A stretch of 64,000 nt of DNA from an uncultured Sphaerochaeta sp. (GTDB lineage Bacteria > Spirochaetota > Spirochaetia > Sphaerochaetales > Sphaerochaetaceae): positions 1,674,001 to 1,738,000 of the forward strand of contig NZ_OY781063.1 in the NCBI RefSeq assembly GCF_963676285.1. The letters are read 5' to 3'. Below the pieces are notes generated by a model. The model saw only the letters and a list, made by a program, of their open reading frames with translations, made no database searches and was not told the DNA's origin. Position 1 is the first letter of the stretch. Each line of letters opens with the position of its first letter. Both the position numbers and the translations under genes were made by a program. Positions 35,243-43,885 of this stretch are shown here, in pieces.

Positions 35243-35271
35243 ATTGTAGGAGACAGGGTGGTAAAAGTAAA
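35243..35271 (-). promoter_or_regulatory. Candidate promoter of the sugar isomerase gene (leaderless type)
   Basis: Minus strand TTTACT, 17-base spacer, TACAAT, ending 7 bases before the ATG at 35235. The -10 matches at five positions and the -35 at four. Confidence 0.4.
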
Positions 35272-35286
35272 GAAAGAGGTAATTGC

Positions 35287-36654
35287 ATGAACAAGGAATA
35301 TACGCTGGCAGATTTCGGTGCAATCGGAGACGGGCAGTTTGACAACAGCGAAGTCTTCAAACGAGCGTTTGAAAGCTTGAAAAAGGGGGGGATCTTGCGG
35401 ATCGGTGCAGGAGAGTACCTGAGCGGCCCAATACACATCACTGCAACAAATCTTGTGGTGGAATTTGAAGCTGGTGCAACCATACGTTTCATTGCAAACG
35501 AGAACCTCTACCGACCTTTCTATTCACGATGGGAAGGAGTTAACTGTTACTGCATGCATCCTTGTTTGCTGATCAATGAATCAGATGGTCTCATATTTCG
35601 TGGGAAGGGCATCATAGACGGAAGTGGTCCCTGGTGGTGGGCAACCGCTCAACAGAAACGAAATACCCAGAACGGTCCTGTCTCAGCCATCGAGACTGAA
35701 CTGGCCAAGTTAAACCCTGGTTATGAGAGACAGAGTGGTGGGGGAGGAGGCCGTCAGAGTCAGTTCCTTCGTCCTCCCTTGTTGCAGATCAGGGAAAGCA
35801 ATAATGTGAAGATTGAAGGACTGAACATACAGAACAGTCCCTTCTGGACCGTTCATCCCCTCTACAGTACAAACATTATTCTCAAGGACCTATCTGTTAT
35901 AAACCCACAGGATGCACCCAACACTGATGGGATTGATGTTGACTCTTGCTCTTTTGTGACGATCAAGAATTGCTTGATCGACGTCGGAGATGATGGGATT
36001 GCCCTAAAGAGTGGAAGCGGAAAGGATGGGGTTGCCGTGAACCGGAAAACCAGCGATATCCTTATCGAGGGATGTACTGTGAGACATGCTCATGGGGGAG
36101 CCGTTATCGGCAGTGAGACTGCGGCAGGCATCCATGATGTGGTGGTACGTTCCTGCTTCTTTGATGGTACAGATAGAGGCATCAGGATAAAGACAAGAAG
36201 AGGACGGGGAGGGCATATTTCTGACCTGCATTTCCAGGATATCAGGATGGAGAACAACCTCTGTCCGCTTACCTTAAATATGTACTACCGCTGTGGTAGT
36301 TTGGATGTTGAAGATTTCTCCTTAGAGAGGAAACCGGTGACTCCTACAACACCCCATATCGAGCATGTCACCATTGAAGGATGCACAAGTACCAATAACA
36401 GATCCAGTGCTGCCTTCATCGTAGGGCTTCCTGAGTCTCCCATCCGTGATCTGGTGATTTCTGGCTGTACATTCACGGTGGCAAATGAGCATCTTGAACC
36501 GGTAAGTGAAAGCGAGATGTATGAAGGGCTCCCTACTATAGAGGGACGTGGTATTAGGCTTCGTAATGTCTCGTTGACGGCCCAGGATGTAATGGTGCAA
36601 GGTGTAGCAGAAGAGTATGTCATTGAAGAGGACGTTGTTCTTTCACGCGAGTAG
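35287..36654 (+). CDS. GH28 family polygalacturonase-like glycosidase
   Basis: 455 residues forming a right-handed beta-helix of family GH28, which hydrolyses alpha-1,4 bonds of polygalacturonate or oligogalacturonides. The catalytic aspartates are visible in NTDGID (from residue 212) and DDGIALKSG (about 235), with the family His in HGGAVIGSE and RIKT further on. There is no signal peptide, so it likely trims imported oligogalacturonides in the cytoplasm. AGAGG lies about 9 bases before the ATG. It feeds galacturonate to the uxa genes at 55.9-60.3 kb. Confidence 0.92.
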   Translation: MNKEYTLADFGAIGDGQFDNSEVFKRAFESLKKGGILRIGAGEYLSGPIHITATNLVVEFEAGATIRFIANENLYRPFYSRWEGVNCYCMHPCLLINESDGLIFRGKGIIDGSGPWWWATAQQKRNTQNGPVSAIETELAKLNPGYERQSGGGGGRQSQFLRPPLLQIRESNNVKIEGLNIQNSPFWTVHPLYSTNIILKDLSVINPQDAPNTDGIDVDSCSFVTIKNCLIDVGDDGIALKSGSGKDGVAVNRKTSDILIEGCTVRHAHGGAVIGSETAAGIHDVVVRSCFFDGTDRGIRIKTRRGRGGHISDLHFQDIRMENNLCPLTLNMYYRCGSLDVEDFSLERKPVTPTTPHIEHVTIEGCTSTNNRSSAAFIVGLPESPIRDLVISGCTFTVANEHLEPVSESEMYEGLPTIEGRGIRLRNVSLTAQDVMVQGVAEEYVIEEDVVLSRE

Positions 36655-37082
36655 TGTGGTTGATGGGAAGTAGTTGCTTTTTCTTGGTCTGGTATCTCGA
36701 TTTCTTTAGTGAAGAAAGGGCAGGGCTGTAGGTTTGGACTGCTTAATAATTCATGAAAAGAAAGGTTAAGCTTTATACATATGACAATGGTTGTATATGT
36801 TGATAGGGGGAATAGGTAGGTTTTTTCCTTGAAAAATCAGCATGGAGTAATTTTTTTTGGATCTGGAAGATTGTGATATGTCACATGCTAAGTAAATTTA
36901 CAGTAATGAGATATTGATGCCATCAGGAAGGTTGTCCGGCTTAGGTCTATCCTTAATCATTAGTATTTTTCTTGGTTTTTACGATTCTCTGCAATTTGGC
37001 TCTTTCTATTTAAGCATATTGATTGTATAATTATGCGGTATATTACATAATTGTTCAACGAACCAAATTTAAGGGGGTTTCT
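36655..37082 (+). promoter_or_regulatory. Intergenic control region of the family-5 ABC transporter operon
   Basis: 428 AT-rich bases without a gene. An imperfect inverted repeat (ACATATGACAA at 36777-36787 against TTGTATATGT at 36791-36800, one bulge) could be an operator. A TATAAT box at 37026-37031 is a good -10 candidate without a clear -35. AGGGGG precedes the start codon at 37083. No convincing terminator for the GH28 gene was found. Confidence 0.45.
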
Positions 37083-38684
37083 ATGAAAAAAACTATTGTA
37101 ATGTTATGTGCACTAATGCTTCTCGTCCCCGTTGTGATGTTCGCAGCAGGCGCAAAAGAGGCAGCACCGGCAAGCGCCGATGATTCAAAGATGGGTGGTG
37201 TTCTTGTCTTTGGTCGTTCCGGTGATTCGGTCAGTCTCGACCCAGGCCGTGAGACAGATGGTGAATCATTCTATGCCACTACTGCAGTATTCGACACACT
37301 CGTTGAGTTTGTTCCTGGACAGACTGCTGTTCAGCCTGCATTGGCCACAAGCTGGGATATTTCAGACGATGGTCTGCAATACACCTTCCATCTTCGTGAA
37401 GGCGTGAAGTTCCATGATGGAACTCCTTTCAATGCAGATGCAGTTGTATTCTCCTTTGAACGTCAGTTCCAGGAAGACCATCCCTACTACGATCTTGGAC
37501 CTTGGAAGTATTGGGGCTATATGGATATGGACAACATCGTGAAAGAGGTTGTCGCTGTTGATGACTACACGGTGCAGTTCAACCTGAAGAAGGTTGAAGC
37601 TCCTTTCATTGCCAACTTAGCTATGGATTTTGCATCAATCGTATCTCCAACTGCAGTTGCCAAGTACGGGGAAGATTTCAAGAACAACCCAGTAGGAACT
37701 GGTGCATTCAAGTTTGTCTCATGGACAAAGGATTCTGACATCGTATTTGATAGAAACGCCGATTATTGGGGTGGCCCTGTGTATCTTGATCGCTTGATCC
37801 TCAAGGTTATTCCCGATGCAACCTCTCGTTGGTTGGCATTGCAGAAGGGTGAGGTTGACTTGATTGACTTCCCTTCAAATGATGATATTCCTGCCATGCG
37901 TTCGACCGCAAACATTCAACTTATCCAGCAGGCTGGTTTGAATGTTGGTTACCTTGCATTGAACACCGAGAAAAAACCATTTGACAACAAACTGGTCCGT
38001 CAGGCAATGAACTATGCTATTGACCAGCAGGAAATTGTTGATGGTGTATATGGTGAAGCCGGACAAGTTGCAAAGAACCCAATTCCTCCTGGGATGTGGT
38101 CCTACAACGATGATATCGAAGACTACGGTTACAATCCTCAGAAAGCCAAAGAATTGCTGGCTCAAGCGGGATACCCGAATGGATTCGAGATGGAGCTTTG
38201 GGCAATGCCTGTTGCACGTCCTTACAACCCAGATGCCCGCAAGGTAGCAGAAATCATGCAAGCCCAGCTGGTCAAGGTTGGTATTGATGCTGAGATTATC
38301 TCCTATGAATGGGGCACATATCTTGACAAGACTGATATGGGCGAGCACCAGAGTGCAATGCTCGGTTGGACTGGTGACAATGGTGATCCAGACAACTTCC
38401 TCTGGGTTCTTCTTTCTGAACCTGCTGCACAGCTTCCAGCTGGTAATATTGCCCTTTGGAAGAACAAAGAGTTCACTGATCTTTGTGCACAGGCAAAGGT
38501 TACCACCGATCAGGCAGAGCGTGACAGATTGTATCGTGCTGCTCAGGAAGTCTTCCACGAGGAAGCTCCTTGGGTACCGATTGCCCACTCTGTCGTAACT
38601 GTTCCAGCAATGGACTATGTGAACGATTTCGTGTTGTATCCTACCGGAAAGCGCGTATTCAAGCATGTCTGGTTGGATAAATAA
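37083..38684 (+). CDS. Family-5 ABC transporter substrate-binding protein (Dpp/Opp type)
   Basis: 533 residues. An N-terminal signal peptide (MKKTIVMLCALMLLVPVVMFAAG) directs export; no lipobox cysteine is seen, so it may be a soluble periplasmic protein. The mature part is a family 5 extracytoplasmic binding protein (SLDPGRETDG, LREGVKFHDGTPFNADAVVFSFER, NPVGTGAFKF). Such proteins bind di- and oligopeptides, nickel, haem or, in Thermotoga, oligosaccharides. Position next to the GH28 gene leaves a pectic oligosaccharide possible. ATG 37083 has AGGGGG 5 bases upstream. A hairpin separates it from the permease genes. Confidence 0.92.
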   Translation: MKKTIVMLCALMLLVPVVMFAAGAKEAAPASADDSKMGGVLVFGRSGDSVSLDPGRETDGESFYATTAVFDTLVEFVPGQTAVQPALATSWDISDDGLQYTFHLREGVKFHDGTPFNADAVVFSFERQFQEDHPYYDLGPWKYWGYMDMDNIVKEVVAVDDYTVQFNLKKVEAPFIANLAMDFASIVSPTAVAKYGEDFKNNPVGTGAFKFVSWTKDSDIVFDRNADYWGGPVYLDRLILKVIPDATSRWLALQKGEVDLIDFPSNDDIPAMRSTANIQLIQQAGLNVGYLALNTEKKPFDNKLVRQAMNYAIDQQEIVDGVYGEAGQVAKNPIPPGMWSYNDDIEDYGYNPQKAKELLAQAGYPNGFEMELWAMPVARPYNPDARKVAEIMQAQLVKVGIDAEIISYEWGTYLDKTDMGEHQSAMLGWTGDNGDPDNFLWVLLSEPAAQLPAGNIALWKNKEFTDLCAQAKVTTDQAERDRLYRAAQEVFHEEAPWVPIAHSVVTVPAMDYVNDFVLYPTGKRVFKHVWLDK

Positions 38685-38711
38685 ACGGTTGTATTGAGTA
38701 TTGAATACATT

Positions 38712-38741
38712 GACAGTCACCCCCAGCCGGGGGTGATTGTC
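38712..38741 (+). terminator. Hairpin between binding-protein and permease genes
   Basis: CACCCCC (38718-38724), loop AGCC, GGGGGTG (38729-38735), extended outwards by GACA/TGTC. A TTTTTT run follows about 13 bases later. In ABC operons such a hairpin typically stabilises or partly terminates the abundant binding-protein mRNA, so less permease is made. Confidence 0.65.
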
Positions 38742-38769
38742 TGATGTTTCTCATTTTTTCGAGGATTGT

Positions 38770-39786
38770 ATGATCAAACATATTTTAAAGCGATTGGCCT
38801 TGTTGATTCCAACAATATTTGGTGTCATCACCCTCGTGTTTCTCATGATAGCTCTAGCTCCTGGCGACCCTGCACGAATAATGCTGGGTGAACGTGCAAA
38901 CGCAGAACAGGTTGCACAATTACGCATAGAACTTGGGTTGGACAAGCCCTTGATCCAGCAGTATGGGCTCTATCTTGGTCGTATTGCTAGGTTCGATCTT
39001 GGTAAATCTATTGCCTCTGGACAACAAATAGCGAAAGAAATTGCTGAACGATTTCCCGCGACAATCGAGTTGGCTTGGTATGCTATGTTGTTTGCTACTA
39101 CCTTGGGCATACTATTTGGGGTGACCTCTGCCATACGGCGCAATACATGGGTTGACTACTCAACAATGGGAGGTGCCTTGGTTGGCGTATCCATGCCTGT
39201 ATTTTGGCTAGGCCTAGTCCTGATCATGGTGTTTTCAGTCTGGCTGGACTTGTTGCCTACAGGTGGTAGGATGAATATCCGTTATTATTTCACTCCCATC
39301 ACTAATTTTTATGTACTGGATGGTATCATCATGTGGATTCGGGAAGGCACGCCAAAGTATTTGGGGTCTGCCATCCAGCATCTGATACTTCCAACTATTG
39401 CACTGGGAACTATTCCGCTTGCAATCATCGCAAGAACTACTCGAAGCAGTATGCTTGAAGTGATGCAGCAGGATTATATAAAGACTTCTCGTTCGGCAGG
39501 AATCAAGGAAAAGCGGGTAATTTATCGTTATGCGTTGCGTAATGCCCTGCTACCGGTAATAACAGTCATTGGACTTCAGTTTGGTTTGTTGCTCTCCGGA
39601 GCCATTCTCACTGAGACCGTTTTCTCATGGCCAGGTATCGGGCGTTGGATATATGTAGCCATTGGGGCTCGTGACTATCCTGCAGTGCAAGGCGGAATTA
39701 TTTTTATCTCTACCTTTTTTGTCTTGATTAATCTCGTTGTAGATATCCTCTATTCCGTGGTGAATCCGAAAATTAGATTGCAGTGA
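38770..39786 (+). CDS. ABC transporter permease (DppB type)
   Basis: 338 residues with six membrane helices. This is the first of two inner-membrane subunits of the family-5 importer. Typical features are the N-terminal IKHILKRLALLIPTIFGV, the APGDPARIMLG loop and the EAA-type loop YIKTSRSAGIKEKRVIYRYALRNALLPV that contacts the ATPases. ATG 38770 has GAGGA 4 bases upstream; a longer frame from 38737 lacks a ribosome binding site. Confidence 0.94.
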   Translation: MIKHILKRLALLIPTIFGVITLVFLMIALAPGDPARIMLGERANAEQVAQLRIELGLDKPLIQQYGLYLGRIARFDLGKSIASGQQIAKEIAERFPATIELAWYAMLFATTLGILFGVTSAIRRNTWVDYSTMGGALVGVSMPVFWLGLVLIMVFSVWLDLLPTGGRMNIRYYFTPITNFYVLDGIIMWIREGTPKYLGSAIQHLILPTIALGTIPLAIIARTTRSSMLEVMQQDYIKTSRSAGIKEKRVIYRYALRNALLPVITVIGLQFGLLLSGAILTETVFSWPGIGRWIYVAIGARDYPAVQGGIIFISTFFVLINLVVDILYSVVNPKIRLQ

Positions 39787-39802
39787 GATACAAGGGATGT
39801 AT

Positions 39803-40687
39803 ATGAAAAAGACTGAAGAACTGGAAATACCAAGGCTCAAGGAACCAACTCCTTTACAGGAGACTTGGTACCATCTCAAGAAAAACAAAGGAGCGATGAT
39901 AGGATTGGCTATCATCACCCTCTTTGTCCTTATGGCAATTTTTGCCCCTTTGATAGTTCCACAGGATCCACTGGTCCAAGAAGTATCTGAACGAATGACT
40001 CCAATGTTCACCAATGGATATATCCTGGGGTCCGATGATTTAGGCCGTGATATGCTCTCCCGTATTATTTATGGTGCAAGAATCTCGATGACCATTGGTA
40101 TGGTTTCAGTTGGAATCTCGCTGTTTTTCGGAATCATCATTGGCGTTACCTCTGCATACTATGGAGGGATATTTGACAAGATTGTCATGAGACTGATCGA
40201 CATCATGCTGGCATTCCCGTACATACTGCTCACCATCGTTATTGTCTCCATTCTTGGTCCGTCACTGACCAATGCGATGGTGGCAATCGGAATCTCACAG
40301 GTTCCTCGCTATGCACGAGTGGTACGTGCTTCCGTGTTGGCTGAAAAAGAGAGTGACTATGTATTGGCTGAGAAAGCTTTGGGAGCTGGAAACTTTGAGT
40401 TGATGTTCCTCACGATTCTCCCTAACTGCCTTTCTCCTACAATTGTCCAGGCTACACTCGGAATAGGAGAGGCCATCCTCAGTTCGGCAGGTCTCTCATT
40501 CTTAGGCTTGGGGGCTCAGCCACCCACACCAGAATGGGGATTGATGATTGCTAGTTCCAAACAATTTTTAACAAGTGCATGGTGGATTGTAACATTGCCT
40601 GGTATTGCAATCCTCTTGGCTGTTTTAGGGTTCAATTTGTTTGGCGATGGTTTGCGCGATATTCTTGACCCTAAGATGAGAAACTAG
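39803..40687 (+). CDS. ABC transporter permease (DppC type)
   Basis: 294 residues, the second permease of the importer. It has the DppC N-terminal segment (LKKNKGAMIGLAIITLFVLMAIFAPLI), the GSDDLGRDMLSRIIYGAR motif and the EAA loop YVLAEKALGAGNFELMFLTILPNCL. AAGGGA lies 5 bases before ATG 39803, making it preferable to the ATG at 39797 that overlaps the site. It lies 16 bases after the first permease. Confidence 0.94.
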   Translation: MKKTEELEIPRLKEPTPLQETWYHLKKNKGAMIGLAIITLFVLMAIFAPLIVPQDPLVQEVSERMTPMFTNGYILGSDDLGRDMLSRIIYGARISMTIGMVSVGISLFFGIIIGVTSAYYGGIFDKIVMRLIDIMLAFPYILLTIVIVSILGPSLTNAMVAIGISQVPRYARVVRASVLAEKESDYVLAEKALGAGNFELMFLTILPNCLSPTIVQATLGIGEAILSSAGLSFLGLGAQPPTPEWGLMIASSKQFLTSAWWIVTLPGIAILLAVLGFNLFGDGLRDILDPKMRN

Positions 40688-40703
40688 AAGGAACGAGAGA
40701 AAT

Positions 40704-41705
40704 ATGGAAGAGAAGAAAGACCTGTTGTTGTCCATAGAGAACCTCAACTTTTCATTCGATACCCAACGTGGTGTCGTGAATGCTGTTCGTGACCTTTCCC
40801 TTACAATACGTAAAGGAGAGACCCTATCCTTGGTTGGAGAATCAGGATGTGGAAAATCTGTGACTGCGCATTCAATCAACCAACTTAACCCAATGCCTCC
40901 AGGAAGGGTGGATAGCGGATCTATCATATTTCGTGGTCAGGATTTGTTGAAATTAAAAAAGGGTGAGATTGAAAAACTGCGGGGTACGCAGATTTCCATG
41001 ATATTCCAGGAACCAATGACAGCGCTGAATCCAGTGTTCACTGTTGGTTCACAGATTGCTGATGTATTCATGACTCATCAAGGGATAAGCAAGTCAGAAG
41101 CACTTGAGAAGACGATTGAGTTGTTCAAGCTGGTGAAGATACCTGCCCCAGAGCGTCGGGTACATAGTTACCCTCACCAGTTGTCGGGAGGAATGCGCCA
41201 ACGTGCCATGATTGCAATGGCATTAGCGTCTCCTGAACCTGGCCTCATGATTGCTGATGAGCCTACTACAGCACTGGATGTTACCATCCAAGCCCAGATC
41301 CTGGATTTATTGAATGACCTGAAGAAAGAGATTGGTATGTCGATTCTACTTATTACCCATGATATGGGTGTTGTAGCGGAAATGGCAGACCGTGTTGCCG
41401 TGATGTATGCCGGTAGAAAAGTTGAGGAGTCGGATGTCTTCTCAATTTTTGAAGAGCCGAAGCATCCTTATACATTAGGTTTACTCAACTCTTTGCCTTC
41501 CAACCCCAAATACAAGGGAGCAGAAAGGCTTGAGGCAATTGCCGGTACCGTTCCTGATATGCGAAGTATTGGAGCAGGTTGTCCATTTGAGAACAGATGT
41601 GCCTATGCAACAGAAATTTGTGGCAAAGCGTTTCCCCAGGAAACTGTCTTGAATGAATCCCATTCGGTATGGTGTCACAACTATCAGAACGTACAGGAGG
41701 GATAA
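40704..41705 (+). CDS. ABC transporter ATPase (DppD type)
   Basis: 333 residues. Walker A GESGCGKS, signature [10 protein letters not shown], Walker [12 protein letters not shown] and the H-loop THDMG define an importer ATPase. The C-terminal OppD/F extension has the cysteine cluster ([14 protein letters not shown]...CHN) that in some relatives binds a 4Fe-4S cluster. It pairs with the next gene as a heterodimer. GGAACGAGAGA precedes the start. Confidence 0.94.
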   Translation: MEEKKDLLLSIENLNFSFDTQRGVVNAVRDLSLTIRKGETLSLVGESGCGKSVTAHSINQLNPMPPGRVDSGSIIFRGQDLLKLKKGEIEKLRGTQISMIFQEPMTALNPVFTVGSQIADVFMTHQGISKSEALEKTIELFKLVKIPAPERRVHSYPHQLSGGMRQRAMIAMALASPEPGLMIADEPTTALDVTIQAQILDLLNDLKKEIGMSILLITHDMGVVAEMADRVAVMYAGRKVEESDVFSIFEEPKHPYTLGLLNSLPSNPKYKGAERLEAIAGTVPDMRSIGAGCPFENRCAYATEICGKAFPQETVLNESHSVWCHNYQNVQEG

Positions 41706-41710
41706 TGCCA

Positions 41711-42697
41711 ATGAGTGAAACGAAGATCATTGAAGTGAAGGATCTTAAAAAATACTTCACGATAAAGCGTGAAGGAGCCGATGATACTAAATCAATACTG
41801 AAGGCAGTTGATGGTGTTTCCCTCGATGTGTACGAGGGAGAGATTCTTGGGGTTGTCGGAGAGTCGGGTTGTGGAAAGTCCACACTGGGCAAGACCATCA
41901 TGAGATTACATGACAAGACCTCAGGTGAAGTCCTCTATCGTGGTAAGGATTTGTTTGCGAAAGATCGTGCAGCAATGAAGGATATGACGCTGAATATGCA
42001 GATGATCTTTCAGGATCCCTATTCATCGTTGAATCCTCGAAAAAAAGTATCGCAAATAATTGGACAACCACTCGATATCCATAAAATCGGGACAAAAGAA
42101 GAGAGATTGGATCGTGTTGCAGAATTGATGGATGAGGTAGGACTGAATCCCAAGTTTCGTACGCGTTACCCTCACCAGTTCTCTGGTGGACAGAGACAGC
42201 GGATCGGTATTGCTCGTGCATTGGCTCTCAACCCAGAGTTCATCGTATGTGATGAAGCCGTTTCAGCATTGGATGTATCAGTCCAAGCGCAGATCCTCAA
42301 CCTGTTGCTTGACCTTCAAAAGAAATACGGGTTTACCTATCTGTTTATTGCTCATGACCTATCGGTCGTTGAGTTTATTGCTACAAGAATCCTTGTTATG
42401 TATTTGGGAAGAATTGTGGAGATTGCCGACAAGAATGAACTTGTGGGCAACCATGTGCATCCCTATACACAAGCTTTATTCAATGCATTTCCTGCAACTG
42501 ACCCAAGGGCCCGGGAGACAAAGAAGCGGATTGTTATGGGAGATGTTCCTTCTCCCATCAATCCTCCCGAAGGATGCCACTTTCATCCCCGGTGTCCTTA
42601 CGCAGTAGAAAAGTGTCGAAGGGAATACCCACCATTGAAGGAAGTATCACCCGGACATTCTGCAGCTTGCTGGGTAGTTCAGAACGATACCAAGTAA
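41711..42697 (+). CDS. ABC transporter ATPase (DppF type)
   Basis: 328 residues, partner of the preceding ATPase. Walker A GESGCGKS, signature FSGGQRQRIGIARAL, Walker B FIVCDEAVSALD and H-loop AHDLS are all present, with the C-terminal cysteine cluster CHFHPRCPYAVEKC. AGGAGG ends about 9 bases before ATG 41711; another ATG at 41705 overlaps the preceding stop. It closes the operon before a strong terminator. Confidence 0.94.
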   Translation: MSETKIIEVKDLKKYFTIKREGADDTKSILKAVDGVSLDVYEGEILGVVGESGCGKSTLGKTIMRLHDKTSGEVLYRGKDLFAKDRAAMKDMTLNMQMIFQDPYSSLNPRKKVSQIIGQPLDIHKIGTKEERLDRVAELMDEVGLNPKFRTRYPHQFSGGQRQRIGIARALALNPEFIVCDEAVSALDVSVQAQILNLLLDLQKKYGFTYLFIAHDLSVVEFIATRILVMYLGRIVEIADKNELVGNHVHPYTQALFNAFPATDPRARETKKRIVMGDVPSPINPPEGCHFHPRCPYAVEKCRREYPPLKEVSPGHSAACWVVQNDTK

Positions 42698-42723
42698 GTT
42701 TACAGAAACCTTGTCATACAGAA

Positions 42724-42757
42724 ACACAGGCTGTTTTCACAGCCTGTGTTTTCGTTA
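42724..42757. terminator. Terminator between the two ABC operons
   Basis: Perfect 11-bp stem ACACAGGCTGT (42724-42734) with ACAGCCTGTGT (42739-42749), loop TTTC, then TTTTCGTT. It ends the family-5 operon and, read the other way, may also end the convergent Fbp-type operon. Confidence 0.88.
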
Positions 42758-42773
42758 AGTAATCACTATCTGG

Positions 42774-43874
42774 TTACTCTTTGTTCTTGTTAAGCAATCT
42801 GACACGATCGGGAGTGAAGTCAATTGAGACCTCTTCTCCTTCCCCAAACACCTTCTTTGCATGTGGGTCGTCAATCTGTACCAGGACTTCTCCGAAGGAG
42901 GTGTTGATGAATGCTTCCATACTGTTTCCGAGATAGACATTCATCCTGACCTTGCCTTCAATCTTTCCCTTTCCCTTCTCCACAACACGAAGTGATTCAG
43001 GACGGGCCATAAGTACCGCTTCAGTTCCTACCTCCACATCGGTTGCCGCACGCTCTACCGCAACCTCTTTCTCTCCAAGCTGGCAGGTCCAAAGGTTTGA
43101 TTCCTCTTTCTTTACCTGAACAGGGAAGAAAGCAGCCTTGCCGACAAAACCAGCGACAAAGCGTGAGTCAGGATTTTCATAGATATCGATGGGGGAGCCG
43201 ATCTGGCGGACAAACCCATCTTTCATGACTACGACACGGTCAGAGAGACTCATGGCCTCAACTCGGTCGTGCGTAACATAGACAGCAGTTATGCCCAATT
43301 CCTTCTGGATTTTACGTATTTCTACACGCATTTGCTCTCTAAGCAATGCATCAAGGTTGGACAGAGGTTCGTCAAGCAACAACACTGATGGGGTGACAAT
43401 AAGGCTTCGTGCGAGTGCAACTCGCTGTTGCTGTCCTCCAGAGAGCTTGGAAGGTGCACGGTCCCCATAGTCGGCAAGTCCGACCAAGGAGAGGGTTTCA
43501 TTCACTTGCTTGGTGATTTCCTCATGGGGAATCTTACGAAGTTTCAATCCATAGGCTACGTTGTCGAAGACCGTCATATGAGGGAAGAGGCCATAGCTCT
43601 GGAACATGGTGGCAGTGTCACGTTTGTTCGGGGGTAGCATGGTGACTTCCTCGTTTCCAATGTATATCTTTCCCTCAGTGGGAAGCTCGAATCCTGCAAT
43701 CATTCTGAGTGTGGTGGTCTTGCCACAACCGGAAGGACCAAGCAGGGTTACCAACTCGCCAGGTTCGATGACGAAGTGAGAATCATTGACAGCAATGACA
43801 TCAGACTTTCCTTTTACATCCTTGAATTTCTTGGTTACATGCTCAAGGGTTACCGATACGCTTTTCTTTTCCAT
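42774..43874 (-). CDS. Fbp-type ABC transporter ATPase with TOBE domain
   Basis: 366 residues. The ATPase part (about 1-245) has Walker A GPSGCGKT, signature LSGGQQQRVALARSL, Walker B VLLLDEPLSNLD and the H-loop VTHDRVEAM (usually THDQ). A TOBE regulatory domain follows (about 290-366). The closest groups are FbpC/PotA-like ATPases serving ferric iron, 2-aminoethylphosphonate, spermidine or thiamine importers. The permease gene starts 11 bases away in the same operon. Confidence 0.92.
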   Translation of the reverse strand: MEKKSVSVTLEHVTKKFKDVKGKSDVIAVNDSHFVIEPGELVTLLGPSGCGKTTTLRMIAGFELPTEGKIYIGNEEVTMLPPNKRDTATMFQSYGLFPHMTVFDNVAYGLKLRKIPHEEITKQVNETLSLVGLADYGDRAPSKLSGGQQQRVALARSLIVTPSVLLLDEPLSNLDALLREQMRVEIRKIQKELGITAVYVTHDRVEAMSLSDRVVVMKDGFVRQIGSPIDIYENPDSRFVAGFVGKAAFFPVQVKKEESNLWTCQLGEKEVAVERAATDVEVGTEAVLMARPESLRVVEKGKGKIEGKVRMNVYLGNSMEAFINTSFGEVLVQIDDPHAKKVFGEGEEVSIDFTPDRVRLLNKNKE

Positions 43875-43885
43875 ACATCACCACC

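Noticed and set aside
36655..37082. Riboswitch ahead of the family-5 ABC operon
   Set aside because: No conserved aptamer motif was recognised, only an imperfect inverted repeat and a -10 box.
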